Positions 8,255 through 16,040 of a stretch of DNA of 36,866 nt are shown here, piece after piece. Made by a program: the position numbers and the translations under genes. The stretch is from JBBSDV01 sp038240335 (GTDB lineage: Bacteria > Chloroflexota > Dehalococcoidia > DSTF01 > JACRBR01). Every line of letters begins with the position of its first letter. Within the stretch, counting starts at the first letter, position 1. The stretch lies in the NCBI GenBank assembly GCA_038240335.1, contig JBBSDV010000005.1:1-36866 (forward strand), given 5' to 3'. The notes under the pieces are model-generated. The model was not told the origin of the DNA, searched no databases, and saw nothing but the letters and a program-made list of their open reading frames with translations.

Positions 8255-9937
8255 CTACACGCGCGTGATTGCGCCTTCGCTGGCGCTCGACACGAGCGCC
8301 GCGTACTTCGCCATGACCCCGCTCTTGTAGCGAGGCTCCGGGGCGCGCCAGTCACGGAGACGCGCGGCGATCTCGTCATCGCTTAGCTCAACGTCCAGAC
8401 GCCGGTTCGGGATGTCGAGCGAGATCATGTCGCCCTCGCGCACGGCGGCGATCGGGCCACCGACAAAGGCCTCGGGGGCGACGTGGCCGGCCATGAGGCC
8501 GCGCGTCGCGCCGCTGAAGCGCCCGTCGGTGAGCAACGCCACGGTTTCACCCATGCCCTCGCCGACAATTGCCGACGTGACGCCGAGCATCTCGCGCATC
8601 CCGGGCCCGCCCTTCGGGCCCTCGTAGCGGATCACGACGATGTCGCCCGGCTGAATGCGCTTTTCGGTCACCGCGGCCATCGCGTCTTCCTCGCGGTCGT
8701 AGACGCGCGCCGGCCCGCGCTGCGTCAGCCGCTCGTGTCCGGCGACCTTCACGACGCAGCCCTCGGGAGCCAGGTTGCCATGGAGGATGACGAGTCCGCC
8801 CGTCTTCTTCAGTGGCTTTTCGAGCGAGACGACGACATCCTGCCCTGGCGTCTCCTTCGCCAGCTTCGCTTCGTCGGCGAGCGTATGCCCGCCCGGTGTC
8901 TGCTGCGTGCCGTCGAGGTACCCGCCTTCGATCAGCCGTTGTGCCACGAGCTGCACGCCGCCGGCGCGATCGAGATCGGCGGCGACGTAGCGGCCACCCG
9001 GCTTGAGGTCGGCGATCAGCGGCGTCCGGTCACTGACGACGTCGAAGTCATCGATCGTCAGCGGCACATTCGCCTCGCGGGCGAGCGCCAGCAGATGCAG
9101 CACGGCATTCGTCGAACCGCCCGTGGCGGCAACGCCGGCGATCGCGTTCTCGAATGCGGCGCGTGTGAGGATGTCGAGCGGCCGCTGGTTGCGCCGCAGC
9201 ACATCCATCACCGTCGCCCCCGCGCGCATGCCGACGTCGTCCTTGCGCGGGTCGACGGCGGGCACACTCGCGCTGCCCATCGGCGAGAGGCCGATGAACT
9301 CCATCGCCAGCGCCATCGTGTTTGCGGTGAACTGCCCGCCACACGCGCCCGGTCCGGGACAGGCGACGTGCTCGAGGCGATCGAGCTCTTCGTCGGACAT
9401 ATTCCCCGCGGCGTGCGCGCCGACTGCTTCGAACACGTCCTGGATGTTCACGTCGTGACCCTTGTACTGGCCGGGCATGATCGACCCGCCGTAGAGCACG
9501 ATGCCGGGGATGTTGAGCCGCGCCAACGCCATCGACGCCGCCGGAATCGTCTTATCGCAGCCCACGAGGCAGACGAGCGCATCGAACATGTAGCCGCGGG
9601 TGCATAACTCGATCGAGTCGGCGATGAGTTCGCGCGAGACGAGCGAGGTCTTCATACCCTCGGTGCCCATCGTAATGCCGTCGCTAATGGCGATCGTGTT
9701 GAACTCCATCGGCGTGCCGCCCGCCGCGCGCACGCCCGTCGCCACCTTTTCGGCGAGCAGGCGGAGATTGAAGTTGCACGGCATCGTGCCGATCCACGTG
9801 TTCGCGATGCCGATAATCGGCTTCTCGATGTCCTCGCGCGTGAAGCCAACGCTGTAGTAATAGCTACGAGCGGCGGCGCGCGTCGGCCCCTCGGTGATCG
9901 TGCGTGAGTTGTGCTTCGGATCGAACGCCATCGTCAT
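8255..9937 (-). CDS. ilvD: Dihydroxy-acid dehydratase
   Basis: Predicted 560-residue cytosolic IlvD/Edd-family enzyme that dehydrates 2,3-dihydroxy-3-methylbutanoate and its valerate homologue to 2-keto acids in valine, isoleucine and leucine synthesis. Cluster-ligand motifs are MPCNFNLR (about residue 53), VGCDKTIPAA (about 126) and PGPGACGGQFTANTMA (about 193-208). The C-terminal half contains GRFSGATRGLMAGHVAPEA, the catalytic-serine region of the family. Length is normal. The start has a clear GGGAGG ribosome site just upstream; a second ATG two codons in is possible. Sugar-acid dehydratases of the same family are the alternative, but these motifs and the 560-residue length fit IlvD. No other ilv genes are nearby. 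Confidence 0.92.
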   Translation of the reverse strand: MTMAFDPKHNSRTITEGPTRAAARSYYYSVGFTREDIEKPIIGIANTWIGTMPCNFNLRLLAEKVATGVRAAGGTPMEFNTIAISDGITMGTEGMKTSLVSRELIADSIELCTRGYMFDALVCLVGCDKTIPAASMALARLNIPGIVLYGGSIMPGQYKGHDVNIQDVFEAVGAHAAGNMSDEELDRLEHVACPGPGACGGQFTANTMALAMEFIGLSPMGSASVPAVDPRKDDVGMRAGATVMDVLRRNQRPLDILTRAAFENAIAGVAATGGSTNAVLHLLALAREANVPLTIDDFDVVSDRTPLIADLKPGGRYVAADLDRAGGVQLVAQRLIEGGYLDGTQQTPGGHTLADEAKLAKETPGQDVVVSLEKPLKKTGGLVILHGNLAPEGCVVKVAGHERLTQRGPARVYDREEDAMAAVTEKRIQPGDIVVIRYEGPKGGPGMREMLGVTSAIVGEGMGETVALLTDGRFSGATRGLMAGHVAPEAFVGGPIAAVREGDMISLDIPNRRLDVELSDDEIAARLRDWRAPEPRYKSGVMAKYAALVSSASEGAITRV

Positions 9938-10135
9938 GTGCCTCCCTGTCGTGCGATCCAGCGTAGCGAGCGAGCCGCGAAGCCGGAAGCGACGGCGGGA
10001 GTCGAGGTCGGAAGCGTGGCTTTTGAACGGGAAAACGCGACGATGGGAAGCGGAAGCGGTTACGTTGATGTCGACGGCCGGGGGCGATGGTGTTGGCGGA
10101 ATCGCTCGTCGCTAACCCGAGAGCCGGCGAAGCAC

Positions 10136-10141
10136 TACACT
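10136..10141 (+). promoter_or_regulatory. Possible -10 box upstream of leader ORF and lipoprotein
   Basis: TACACT lies 7 nt before the ATG at 10149, the same geometry as other -10 boxes in this window that sit just upstream of start codons. No good -35 box is seen. Confidence 0.35.
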
Positions 10142-10148
10142 TGCGCTT

Positions 10149-10181
10149 ATGTACAGACTCTTCCGACGGAGAACGCAATGA
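10149..10181 (+). CDS. Possible ten-codon leader ORF
   Basis: ATG at 10149 opens a ten-residue frame reading MYRLFRRRTQ, ending in a TGA at 10179-10181 that overlaps the lipoprotein ATG (10178) as ATGA. A TACACT box 7 nt upstream would make it leaderless. This could couple translation of the lipoprotein gene to the leader, but chance is possible because the ORF is so short. There is no attenuator-like hairpin visible. Confidence 0.3.
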   Translation: MYRLFRRRTQ

Positions 10182-11029
10182 ACGCAATTCGAATGCTCAT
10201 GACCGTATCGGCCGCTGCCGCCGTGCTCGCCACTGCGTGCGGCGGCTCGAAGACCGCCGCGCCGACGAGCACTGCGTCGAGCGCCGCCCCGACGACGACA
10301 CCCGCCGCCACGCAAGGCGCCGTGAGATCGGCGACGGCGCCGGCGACGAGCGCCGTGAAGACCACGGTCGCGAGTCCCGCGGCCGCGTCGACGGGACTGC
10401 CCGGCGCGTCGAGCGACGGCAAGACGTACAACGAGACCCAGGCGACAACGCTGCTCGCCGATGCATCGCTCACACCGAAGGATCTCGACGCCGGCTGGAC
10501 GATCATGACCGACGTGTCGCAGGACAACGCTGCCGCTGCGGCCGCCGATCCGACCGTCGCAGCGGCGAACGAACGATGCGGCCGTCTCGCTGGTCGCGTC
10601 GTCACGAACCAGCCTCCGGACATTGTCTCGGCGTATGTCACCGGGATCGCCGTCTCGTACTTCTCGCAGCTGACGGTGTACGCGACCGCCGCCGGCGCGA
10701 CCGACTGCGCCGCCGAAGCTGCGAACCGTTTTGCTATGCCCGGCGTCTTCGCTCGCGCGTTCGGTGCGATCTTCAAGGACCCCGACGCCGTGAAGATTCA
10801 ACCGGTCGACTATCCGCCGACAGCCGATTCATCCGGGGCGTTCGCGCTCACCGGGGATATCGACGCAGCTGGCACGACGGTACAGCTCCAGATTGTTCTC
10901 GTCAGCTTCCGCAAGGGGAACGTCACTGGCGTCGTCGGCACTGCCACGTCGCCACTAACGAATCCGGCCGTCGGTGACCTGCCGAAGTACGTCAACCTCG
11001 TGCTGCAGCGAATCAGCGCGGAACAGTAG
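10178..11029 (+). CDS. Putative lipoprotein of unknown function
   Basis: Predicted 283-residue exported lipoprotein. A hydrophobic signal segment ends in ATAC at Cys21, a loose lipobox; the residue after it is Gly. Residues 22 to about 85 are a Thr/Ala/Ser/Pro-rich linker that would hold the folded domain away from the membrane. The C-terminal domain (about 90-283) has two cysteines (in ERCGRLAG and ATDCAAEA) that could form a disulfide, and strands near the end (TVQLQIVLVSF, NVTGVVGTAT). It resembles the general build of small actinobacterial and Chloroflexota surface lipoproteins, but I recognise no family. ATG 10178 has GGAGA 6 nt upstream. The hydrolase gene starts 3 nt after its stop, so the two are co-transcribed. 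Confidence 0.75.
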   Translation: MNAIRMLMTVSAAAAVLATACGGSKTAAPTSTASSAAPTTTPAATQGAVRSATAPATSAVKTTVASPAAASTGLPGASSDGKTYNETQATTLLADASLTPKDLDAGWTIMTDVSQDNAAAAAADPTVAAANERCGRLAGRVVTNQPPDIVSAYVTGIAVSYFSQLTVYATAAGATDCAAEAANRFAMPGVFARAFGAIFKDPDAVKIQPVDYPPTADSSGAFALTGDIDAAGTTVQLQIVLVSFRKGNVTGVVGTATSPLTNPAVGDLPKYVNLVLQRISAEQ

Positions 11030-11031
11030 GC

Positions 11032-11688
11032 GTGACGGAACAGGAACGCACAATTCCGGTCACGGCGAGCATCACCGTCACTGCGCTGTTGACGGCGGCG
11101 TCATCGCCGCGATGGACCTTCATCTATGCCCCGGGCGCGGGATCAACCATCAACGACGCGTTCGGCCTCGCCCTTGCGCGCGCGCTTCCGGAACGGGGTG
11201 CGTCGGTCGTGCGCATCGAATTCCCGTACATGGCGGCCGGCCGCCGCGGCCCGGACCGCCCACCGGTGTTGGAAGCGACGTGGCGCGCGGCGATCGAGGA
11301 ACTGCGGCCGGGCGATGCCTCGCGGCTGGTCGTTGGTGGCCGCTCGATGGGCGGGCGTATTGCATCGATGGTCGCAGCGGCGGACGCGTCGGTCGACGCC
11401 GTAGCGCTGTTCGCCTATCCCCTCCATCCGCCCGGCAAGCCCGAGCAGCAGCGCGTCGAGCATCTGCCGCATCTCCACGTGCCGGCCATGTTCTGCTCCG
11501 GCACACGCGATGCCTTCGCCACGCCGGACGAACTGCGCGCTGCCGCGGCGAGCGTCGAGCATGCGACGGTGCACCTACTCGAGGGTGCCGATCACGGGTT
11601 TGCCGTCCCGAAGTCGAGCGGCCGCACGAGGGACGACGTATGGCGCGAGGCGGTCGAGGCGATGCTAAAGTGGCTCGACGCGATCTGA
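11032..11688 (+). CDS. Alpha/beta hydrolase, TEX30/KANL3-like family
   Basis: Predicted 218-residue alpha/beta-fold hydrolase. The oxyanion region is IYAPGAGSTI (about 31-40), the nucleophile Ser105 sits in GGRSMGGRIAS, the acid is probably Asp160 in GTRDAFATP, and the base is His188 in GADHGFAVP. This order and spacing match the small TEX30/KANL3-like (COG3571) group of hydrolases with unknown natural substrates. Translation starts at GTG 11032, 3 nt after the lipoprotein stop, with only a weak ribosome site (AGTAGG), consistent with translational coupling. The MFS gene follows. Confidence 0.85.
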   Translation: MTEQERTIPVTASITVTALLTAASSPRWTFIYAPGAGSTINDAFGLALARALPERGASVVRIEFPYMAAGRRGPDRPPVLEATWRAAIEELRPGDASRLVVGGRSMGGRIASMVAAADASVDAVALFAYPLHPPGKPEQQRVEHLPHLHVPAMFCSGTRDAFATPDELRAAAASVEHATVHLLEGADHGFAVPKSSGRTRDDVWREAVEAMLKWLDAI

Positions 11689-11754
11689 TCGGCGCAGCGA
11701 GGAACTCCGACGTCAACTGAGACACCGGCCGAATCACCAGCCGCCGCGCCTGCC

Positions 11755-12921
11755 GTGGGAGGCATCTCGCGCAACGTGCTCGTGCTCGGTATCGTCAGCA
11801 TGTTCGCCGACATCAGCAGCGAGATGGCCTATCCGATCATCCCGCTGTTCCTGACGTCAACGCTCGGCGCGCCGGTGATCGCCGTCGGATTGATCGAGGG
11901 CGTCGCTGAGAGCACCGCCAGTCTCCTCAAGTGGATCTTCGGCTGGTACTCCGACAAGATCTCGCGCCGCGTGCCATTCACGGTCGCCGGTTACGCACTC
12001 GCCGCGGCATCGAAGCCCGCGCTCGCCGCCGCATACGCCTGGCCGCTCGTGTTGCTCGTGCGATTCGGCGATCGTGCCGGTAAGGGGATCCGCACGGCGC
12101 CGCGTGATGCGTTGATTGCCGAGTCGACGGATGCGTCGCAGCGGGGACGCGCGTTCGGGTTGCACCGCGCGATGGACACTTCGGGCGCGATCGTCGGCCC
12201 ACTGGTCGCGCTCGGCCTGCTCGCGTGGTTCGGCGAGCACAACTACCGGCCGATCTTCCTCATCGCGGGCATCCCGGGCACGATCTCCGTGCTGACGCTC
12301 CTCGCCGTGCGGGAGATTCGCCGCGAGTCACGCGCCATCGCGCTGCCGCCGCTGCTCTCGCTCCGCGGCTACGACCGCCGCTTTCTCGTGTTCGTCGGTG
12401 TCACGCTGATCTTCGCCGTCGGCAATTCGAGCGATGTCTTTTTGATCCTCCGGTCGAAGGATCTCGGACTCGGCGCGACGGCGGTTGTCTTCGCGTACGT
12501 TCTCTACAACATCTCGTACGCGTCGCTCTCGCTGCCGGCCGGGATCCGTTCCGATCGCATCGGCCGTAAGCCGGTGCTGATCGTCGGTTTCGTCATCTTC
12601 GCAGTGGTATACACCGGCTTCGCGCTCGCGACCGATGGCTGGATGGCGTGGCCGCTCTTCGTCGTCTATGGCGGCTACATCGCGCTGACCGACGGCATCG
12701 GCAAGGCCTACGTTTCGGATCTCGTGCCCGCAGATCGGCGCGGCACCGCGATGGGGCTGTACAACGCGAGCACCGGCATCATGCTCTTGCTCTCGAGCAC
12801 ACTTGGCGGCGCGCTCTGGCACTTCGTCGGCCCGGGCGCGACATTCGCCTTCGGCGCCGTCACCGCGTCGGTCGCCGCGCTGGTCCTGCTCGTCTTCCCG
12901 CCCGAGCGCGTCCGGGAGTAG
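11755..12921 (+). CDS. MFS transporter
   Basis: Predicted 388-residue major facilitator with about twelve hydrophobic segments. The loop after helix 2 contains WYSDKISRRVPF and a matching loop in the second half contains GIRSDRIGRKPV, both versions of the MFS motif A. Substrate unknown; drug or sugar efflux are possible. The annotated GTG 11755 has no ribosome site. The same frame stays open upstream to the hydrolase stop, and an ACG at 11710 lies 5 nt after GAGGAA (11699-11704); reading from there would add 15 hydrophilic residues, a natural cytoplasmic tail. Either ACG is the true start or the assembly has a T-to-C change at 11711. The gene probably belongs to one operon with the two genes before it. 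Confidence 0.85.
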   Translation: MGGISRNVLVLGIVSMFADISSEMAYPIIPLFLTSTLGAPVIAVGLIEGVAESTASLLKWIFGWYSDKISRRVPFTVAGYALAAASKPALAAAYAWPLVLLVRFGDRAGKGIRTAPRDALIAESTDASQRGRAFGLHRAMDTSGAIVGPLVALGLLAWFGEHNYRPIFLIAGIPGTISVLTLLAVREIRRESRAIALPPLLSLRGYDRRFLVFVGVTLIFAVGNSSDVFLILRSKDLGLGATAVVFAYVLYNISYASLSLPAGIRSDRIGRKPVLIVGFVIFAVVYTGFALATDGWMAWPLFVVYGGYIALTDGIGKAYVSDLVPADRRGTAMGLYNASTGIMLLLSSTLGGALWHFVGPGATFAFGAVTASVAALVLLVFPPERVRE

Positions 12922-12949
12922 CCTTCGGTCGATAGACGCGGTTCACGAC

Positions 12950-13056
12950 AAGCGGGGAGTGCAGAGAGCGCCGCGCACTCTGCCGGCCTGCTCGCCGCGG
13001 AAAGGCCTCCTGGGCGTCTCCCGGAACCTCTATTTCGTACTTTTTCTTTTACCCGA
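12950..13056 (-). repeat. Copy of the dispersed palindromic intergenic repeat
   Basis: On the minus strand this stretch has the same order as the copy at 34159-34314: a purine-rich AAAAAGTACGAAATAGAGG-like part, a CCGGGAGAC box, then CCGGCAGAGTGCGCGGCGC with CTCTCTGCACTCCCC. It fills the gap between the MFS gene and the convergent small membrane gene. Confidence 0.55.
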
Positions 13057-13083
13057 CCACGCACCGGTTGGCGAAGCACCGCA

Positions 13084-13290
13084 CTACTCGGGCGCGCCGC
13101 GCGTCGCCCGCCACAGCGAGTACGAGAGCAGCGAGATCACGGCGATCGGCATCAGCCACCAGGCGGCGATGTCGCCGTGCGCGAGACCGGCGGTGACGCC
13201 GATCGCGACGAGCACGCCGACCGCGACTTGCCAGTCGTCGCCGACGACAAAGTCGTACCAAAAGTGCACGAACGCAATGACGAACTTCAT
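13084..13290 (-). CDS. Small membrane protein, function unknown
   Basis: Predicted 68-residue protein with two hydrophobic segments, about residues 19-36 (VAVGVLVAIGVTAGLAH) and 41-58 (IAAWWLMPIAVISLLSYSL). The N-terminus is aromatic (MKFVIAFVHFWYDFVVGDDW). The start ATG overlaps the stop of the upstream FTR1-like gene as ATGA, so translation is coupled and the two products probably work together. I do not recognise a named family. Confidence 0.7.
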   Translation of the reverse strand: MKFVIAFVHFWYDFVVGDDWQVAVGVLVAIGVTAGLAHGDIAAWWLMPIAVISLLSYSLWRATRGAPE

Positions 13291-14054
13291 GATTCCACCG
13301 CCACGATGCGATCCGGCATGGGGGGCAGCGGCACGTCGGTGCGCTGGAACAAACGAATCAGCGCGAGCGATGCAGCGAGGACGAACGCCAGCACGCCGAG
13401 CAGCGACAGCTCCGCCCCGGGCCAGTCGACGCCGACGCCCTCCGCCGACCAGAACGTGCCGAACGTCGTCAGCAGCACGCCTACTACGAACTTCATCGAG
13501 TTCTCGGGTACACGGCTCAGCGGCGCGTGCACCAGCAGTCCGACGCCGACGACGATGATCAGCGCCGCTGTCGCGCCGACGACCGCTAGCGGGATGCTCC
13601 CCTGGCTGCTGCCGAACGTGACGACGATGAACGCCACCTCGAGCCCCTCGAGGAAGACGCCTTTGAAGGCCAGGGTGAACGAATACCAGTCGAGCCCCGC
13701 CTTCTCGGCGTGACCCGCGGCGCGTGCTTCCGCCGCTTCTCGTTCGTAGATCAGCTCCTCGTCGTGCAGCGCCTTGTATCCCGTCGCGCGGAGGATCGAC
13801 TTCCGCAACCACTGCAGTCCGAAAATTAGCAGCAGCACGCCGACAAGGACGCGGAGCGAGTCGATCGGCACCAGCGTCAGCGCCGGCCCGAGGGCGCCGA
13901 CGACGACCGCGAGCGCCACGAGCGCCACGACGACGCCGACGAGCGTCGATCGCCAGCCTCGCGTCACGCCAACGGCGAGCACAATCGTCAGCGCCTCGAC
14001 CATCTCGACGCTGCTCGCGAGAAATGCCGCGAGGATGAGGAATACGGAGCTCAA
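13287..14054 (-). CDS. FTR1-like integral membrane protein (COG4280 type)
   Basis: Predicted 255-residue membrane protein with about seven hydrophobic segments. Two ExxE motifs lie within membrane segments: EMVE at residues 17-20 and EGLE at 136-139. They resemble the (R)ExxE motifs that bind iron in FTR1/EfeU permeases, and the protein looks like the COG4280 predicted membrane proteins; Arg before the first Glu is missing. A metal-ion transport role is plausible but not shown. A charged cytoplasmic loop lies at about 91-120. The start is TTG 14054, because a TAG lies directly before it in frame and the first membrane segment begins at once; GAGAGG lies 11 nt upstream. The stop overlaps the next gene by 4 nt. 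Confidence 0.7.
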   Translation of the reverse strand: MSSVFLILAAFLASSVEMVEALTIVLAVGVTRGWRSTLVGVVVALVALAVVVGALGPALTLVPIDSLRVLVGVLLLIFGLQWLRKSILRATGYKALHDEELIYEREAAEARAAGHAEKAGLDWYSFTLAFKGVFLEGLEVAFIVVTFGSSQGSIPLAVVGATAALIIVVGVGLLVHAPLSRVPENSMKFVVGVLLTTFGTFWSAEGVGVDWPGAELSLLGVLAFVLAASLALIRLFQRTDVPLPPMPDRIVAVES

Positions 14055-14149
14055 CTACGGAGGTGCCTCTCTGGGCGCGTCGGTGTTGGTGTTATGCACC
14101 CGAGTTGAGATCGTACCGAATACCGACGAGAGACGATGCGATCCGGATG

Positions 14150-15286
14150 CTATCCCAGCGCGTCTTTGAGCTTCCCCATGAGGCCGCGATCTTCTTGCGG
14201 CTTGACGGTGTGGCCCATCGATTGCGCGAGCTGCTTGAGCAGATCCTTCTGCTCCTTCGTAAGGTTCTTCGGCGTGACGACGTTCGCATGGACGATCATG
14301 TCGCCGCGACCGCTGCCACGCAGGTGCGGGACGCCCTTCGCGCGCACGACGAACGTCTCGCCCGTCTGCGTGCCGGACGGAATGCGCAGCTCATGCGGCT
14401 CTCCGTCGATCGTCGGCACGGGCACTTCGTCGCCAAGCGTCACCTGCGCGAAGTTGAGATCGAGATCGAGCAGCAGGTCGTCCTCGTCGCGGCGGAAAAC
14501 CTCGTGCGGCTTGACGTTCAGCTGCAGATAAAGGTTGCCGCGCGGACCTCCGTGGGCGCCGATCTCGCCCTCGGCGGTGAGTCGCATCTGCGCGCCGTGG
14601 TCGACTCCGGCCGGAATCTTGACGGAAAGCTTACGCTTCTGGCGCTCGCGCCCGGATCCGCGGCAATTCTTGCACGGGTGCGTGATGATCCGACCCTCGC
14701 CGCGGCAGCGATCGCAGACCGCCACGTTGACGAACTGGCCGAAGATGCTCTGCTGCGCGCGTCGTACCTCGCCGCTGCCGCCGCACTGGCTGCAACGCTC
14801 CGGCTCCGTGCCCGCCTCCGAGCGCAAGCCGTTGCAGACGGAGCACAGCTCGGCGCTCTGCACCTCGAATTCCTTCTCGGCGCCGAAGATCGCCTCCTCG
14901 AAGGTGATCGTCATCGTTCGTCGGACGTCGGCGCCGCGAGCCGGACCGCGCTGCGTGCGCGATTGGGCGCCACCGAAAAAGGCGTCGAAGATGTCGCCGA
15001 GGCCGCCAAACCCGAACCCGTCGAAGCCGCGAGCGAAGCCGTCCGCGCCGCCTTGCGTGGCCGCATGACCGAAGCGGTCGTACATGGCCCGCTTCTCGGG
15101 ATCGGAGAGCACTTCGTAGGCTTCGTTGACCTCACGGAAGCGCGCTTCCGCGCCAGCCGCCGGGTTGCGGTCGGGATGGAACTCCATCGCGAGCTTCCGA
15201 AACGCCTTCTTGAGGTCGTCGGCGTTCGCTCCGCGCGCAACGCCGAGTACGTCGTAGTAGTCCCGCTTCTGCTGTTCCGTAGCCAT
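14150..15286 (-). CDS. dnaJ: Chaperone DnaJ
   Basis: Predicted 378-residue Hsp40 co-chaperone that delivers substrates to DnaK and stimulates its ATPase. Residues about 9-73 form the J domain with the HPD motif in MEFHPDRNPAAG. A Gly/Phe-rich stretch follows (GFARGFDGFGFGGLGD). The zinc region has four CxxC pairs: CSVC, CSQCGGSG, CDRCRGEG and CKNCRGSG. The first has NGLR instead of the usual xGSG, but all eight cysteines are kept. The C-terminal substrate-binding domains follow (KIPAGVDHGAQMRL; GDEVPVPTIDGE). ATG 15286 is preceded by AGGACC. No dnaK or grpE and no CIRCE element are nearby, so it is an isolated copy, perhaps one of several in the genome. Confidence 0.93.
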   Translation of the reverse strand: MATEQQKRDYYDVLGVARGANADDLKKAFRKLAMEFHPDRNPAAGAEARFREVNEAYEVLSDPEKRAMYDRFGHAATQGGADGFARGFDGFGFGGLGDIFDAFFGGAQSRTQRGPARGADVRRTMTITFEEAIFGAEKEFEVQSAELCSVCNGLRSEAGTEPERCSQCGGSGEVRRAQQSIFGQFVNVAVCDRCRGEGRIITHPCKNCRGSGRERQKRKLSVKIPAGVDHGAQMRLTAEGEIGAHGGPRGNLYLQLNVKPHEVFRRDEDDLLLDLDLNFAQVTLGDEVPVPTIDGEPHELRIPSGTQTGETFVVRAKGVPHLRGSGRGDMIVHANVVTPKNLTKEQKDLLKQLAQSMGHTVKPQEDRGLMGKLKDALG

Positions 15287-15334
15287 AAGGTCCTGTTATC
15301 GAGAAATCACGCCGGATCCGGTATCGGTTCCTCC

Positions 15335-15340
15335 ATTGTA
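15335..15340 (-). promoter_or_regulatory. Possible -10 box of dnaJ
   Basis: On the minus strand the sequence reads TACAAT, a five-of-six match to the -10 consensus, 48 nt upstream of the dnaJ ATG. No clear -35 box at 16-18 nt. No CIRCE (HrcA) or other heat-shock operator was found. Confidence 0.4.
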
Positions 15341-15473
15341 GCAGCGGAGGCAAAGGATGCGTTTGGGGGTAAGGGCGCTGGCGTTATGCTGGCCGTGAGA
15401 GGGAGACATCTCGAATGTCGCCGTTCGCTTCAGCGTTTCTTGTGACCGGGCTGTCGTTGTCGGCGGCCTTGTT

Positions 15474-15851
15474 GTGTTGGCTGCCTCCGCTGGCTGGCTC
15501 GATTGGCGTGAGCGCAAGACAATGGCTCGCCGAGTCGGATGGATCTTGCTTGGGACCGCGGGAGTGCCGTCGATCCTGATCGGTCTGGCCTACTTGATCG
15601 GCGTGCCGATCGCCATCGCCGCAATCGTCCTTGGGCGATTGGTTGCCAACGTCGAGGGTGTTATTAGGGCACTGTTTGTTCTCCACGCGCTCGTCTTCCT
15701 TTGGGGAATGATCACGGTCGTTGTCAATCGTCCCTCGCGCGCGAACCAGTGGATCCTGGGCGTCGTGCTGTCGTTCAGCGTATTCGCTGCTCTGATCAGC
15801 CTGTCCAAGCTCGGCATGATGCTCGGACGAGGCCGGAAGACTGCGCTCTAG
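15474..15851 (+). CDS. Small membrane protein with doubtful start
   Basis: Predicted 125-residue protein with hydrophobic segments at about residues 25-55 (VGWILLGTAGVPSILIGLAYLIGVPIA) and 63-83, and a third near 95-112. Function unknown. The start is unclear. GTG 15474 has no ribosome site and cuts into a hydrophobic stretch that continues upstream in the same open frame (to 15399) without any start codon. An ATG at 15415 has GGGAG 9 nt upstream, but reads in another frame and stops after about 54 codons. A one-base indel between 15415 and 15474 would join the two into a longer membrane protein. It may therefore be a frameshifted gene, an assembly error, or start at ATG 15522. Confidence 0.5.
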   Translation: MLAASAGWLDWRERKTMARRVGWILLGTAGVPSILIGLAYLIGVPIAIAAIVLGRLVANVEGVIRALFVLHALVFLWGMITVVVNRPSRANQWILGVVLSFSVFAALISLSKLGMMLGRGRKTAL

Positions 15852-15987
15852 GAGTTCGCAGGGTCTCGGGGCGTCTCCTCGTGAGGAAGAGCGCAGCGCG
15901 GAAGCCAGGGGATGAGCGACTGGCTGAGCGATCGACCCCCCAAAAACCTCACGTCGACGGGATGATCCCACTAGTCGGCCCGAGACA

Positions 15988-16027
15988 CGGGCTTTCAGCC
16001 CGCGCCACCGAACGGCGACCTTCGCCG
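15988..16027. terminator. Two adjacent hairpins between convergent genes
   Basis: CGGGCT-TTC-AGCCCG (15988-16002) and CGGCGA-CCT-TCGCCG (16013-16027) are perfect 6-bp stems with 3-nt loops. They lie just beyond the stop of the SIMPL gene (16041, minus) and after the small membrane gene (15851, plus). Neither has a U-tract, so intrinsic termination is possible but not certain; they could also be repeat relics. Confidence 0.4.
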
Positions 16028-16040
16028 CTACAGCCCATCG

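Noticed and set aside
8483..9607. A 374-codon open frame on the plus strand
   Set aside because: Antisense to ilvD, which has all family motifs.
15287..15400. CIRCE heat-shock operator upstream of dnaJ
   Set aside because: No TTAGCACTC-N9-GAGTGCTAA-like inverted repeat is present; only a TACAAT box was found.
14063..15445. A 460-codon open frame on the plus strand
   Set aside because: Antisense to dnaJ and composed of Arg/Ala/Leu-rich text without domains.
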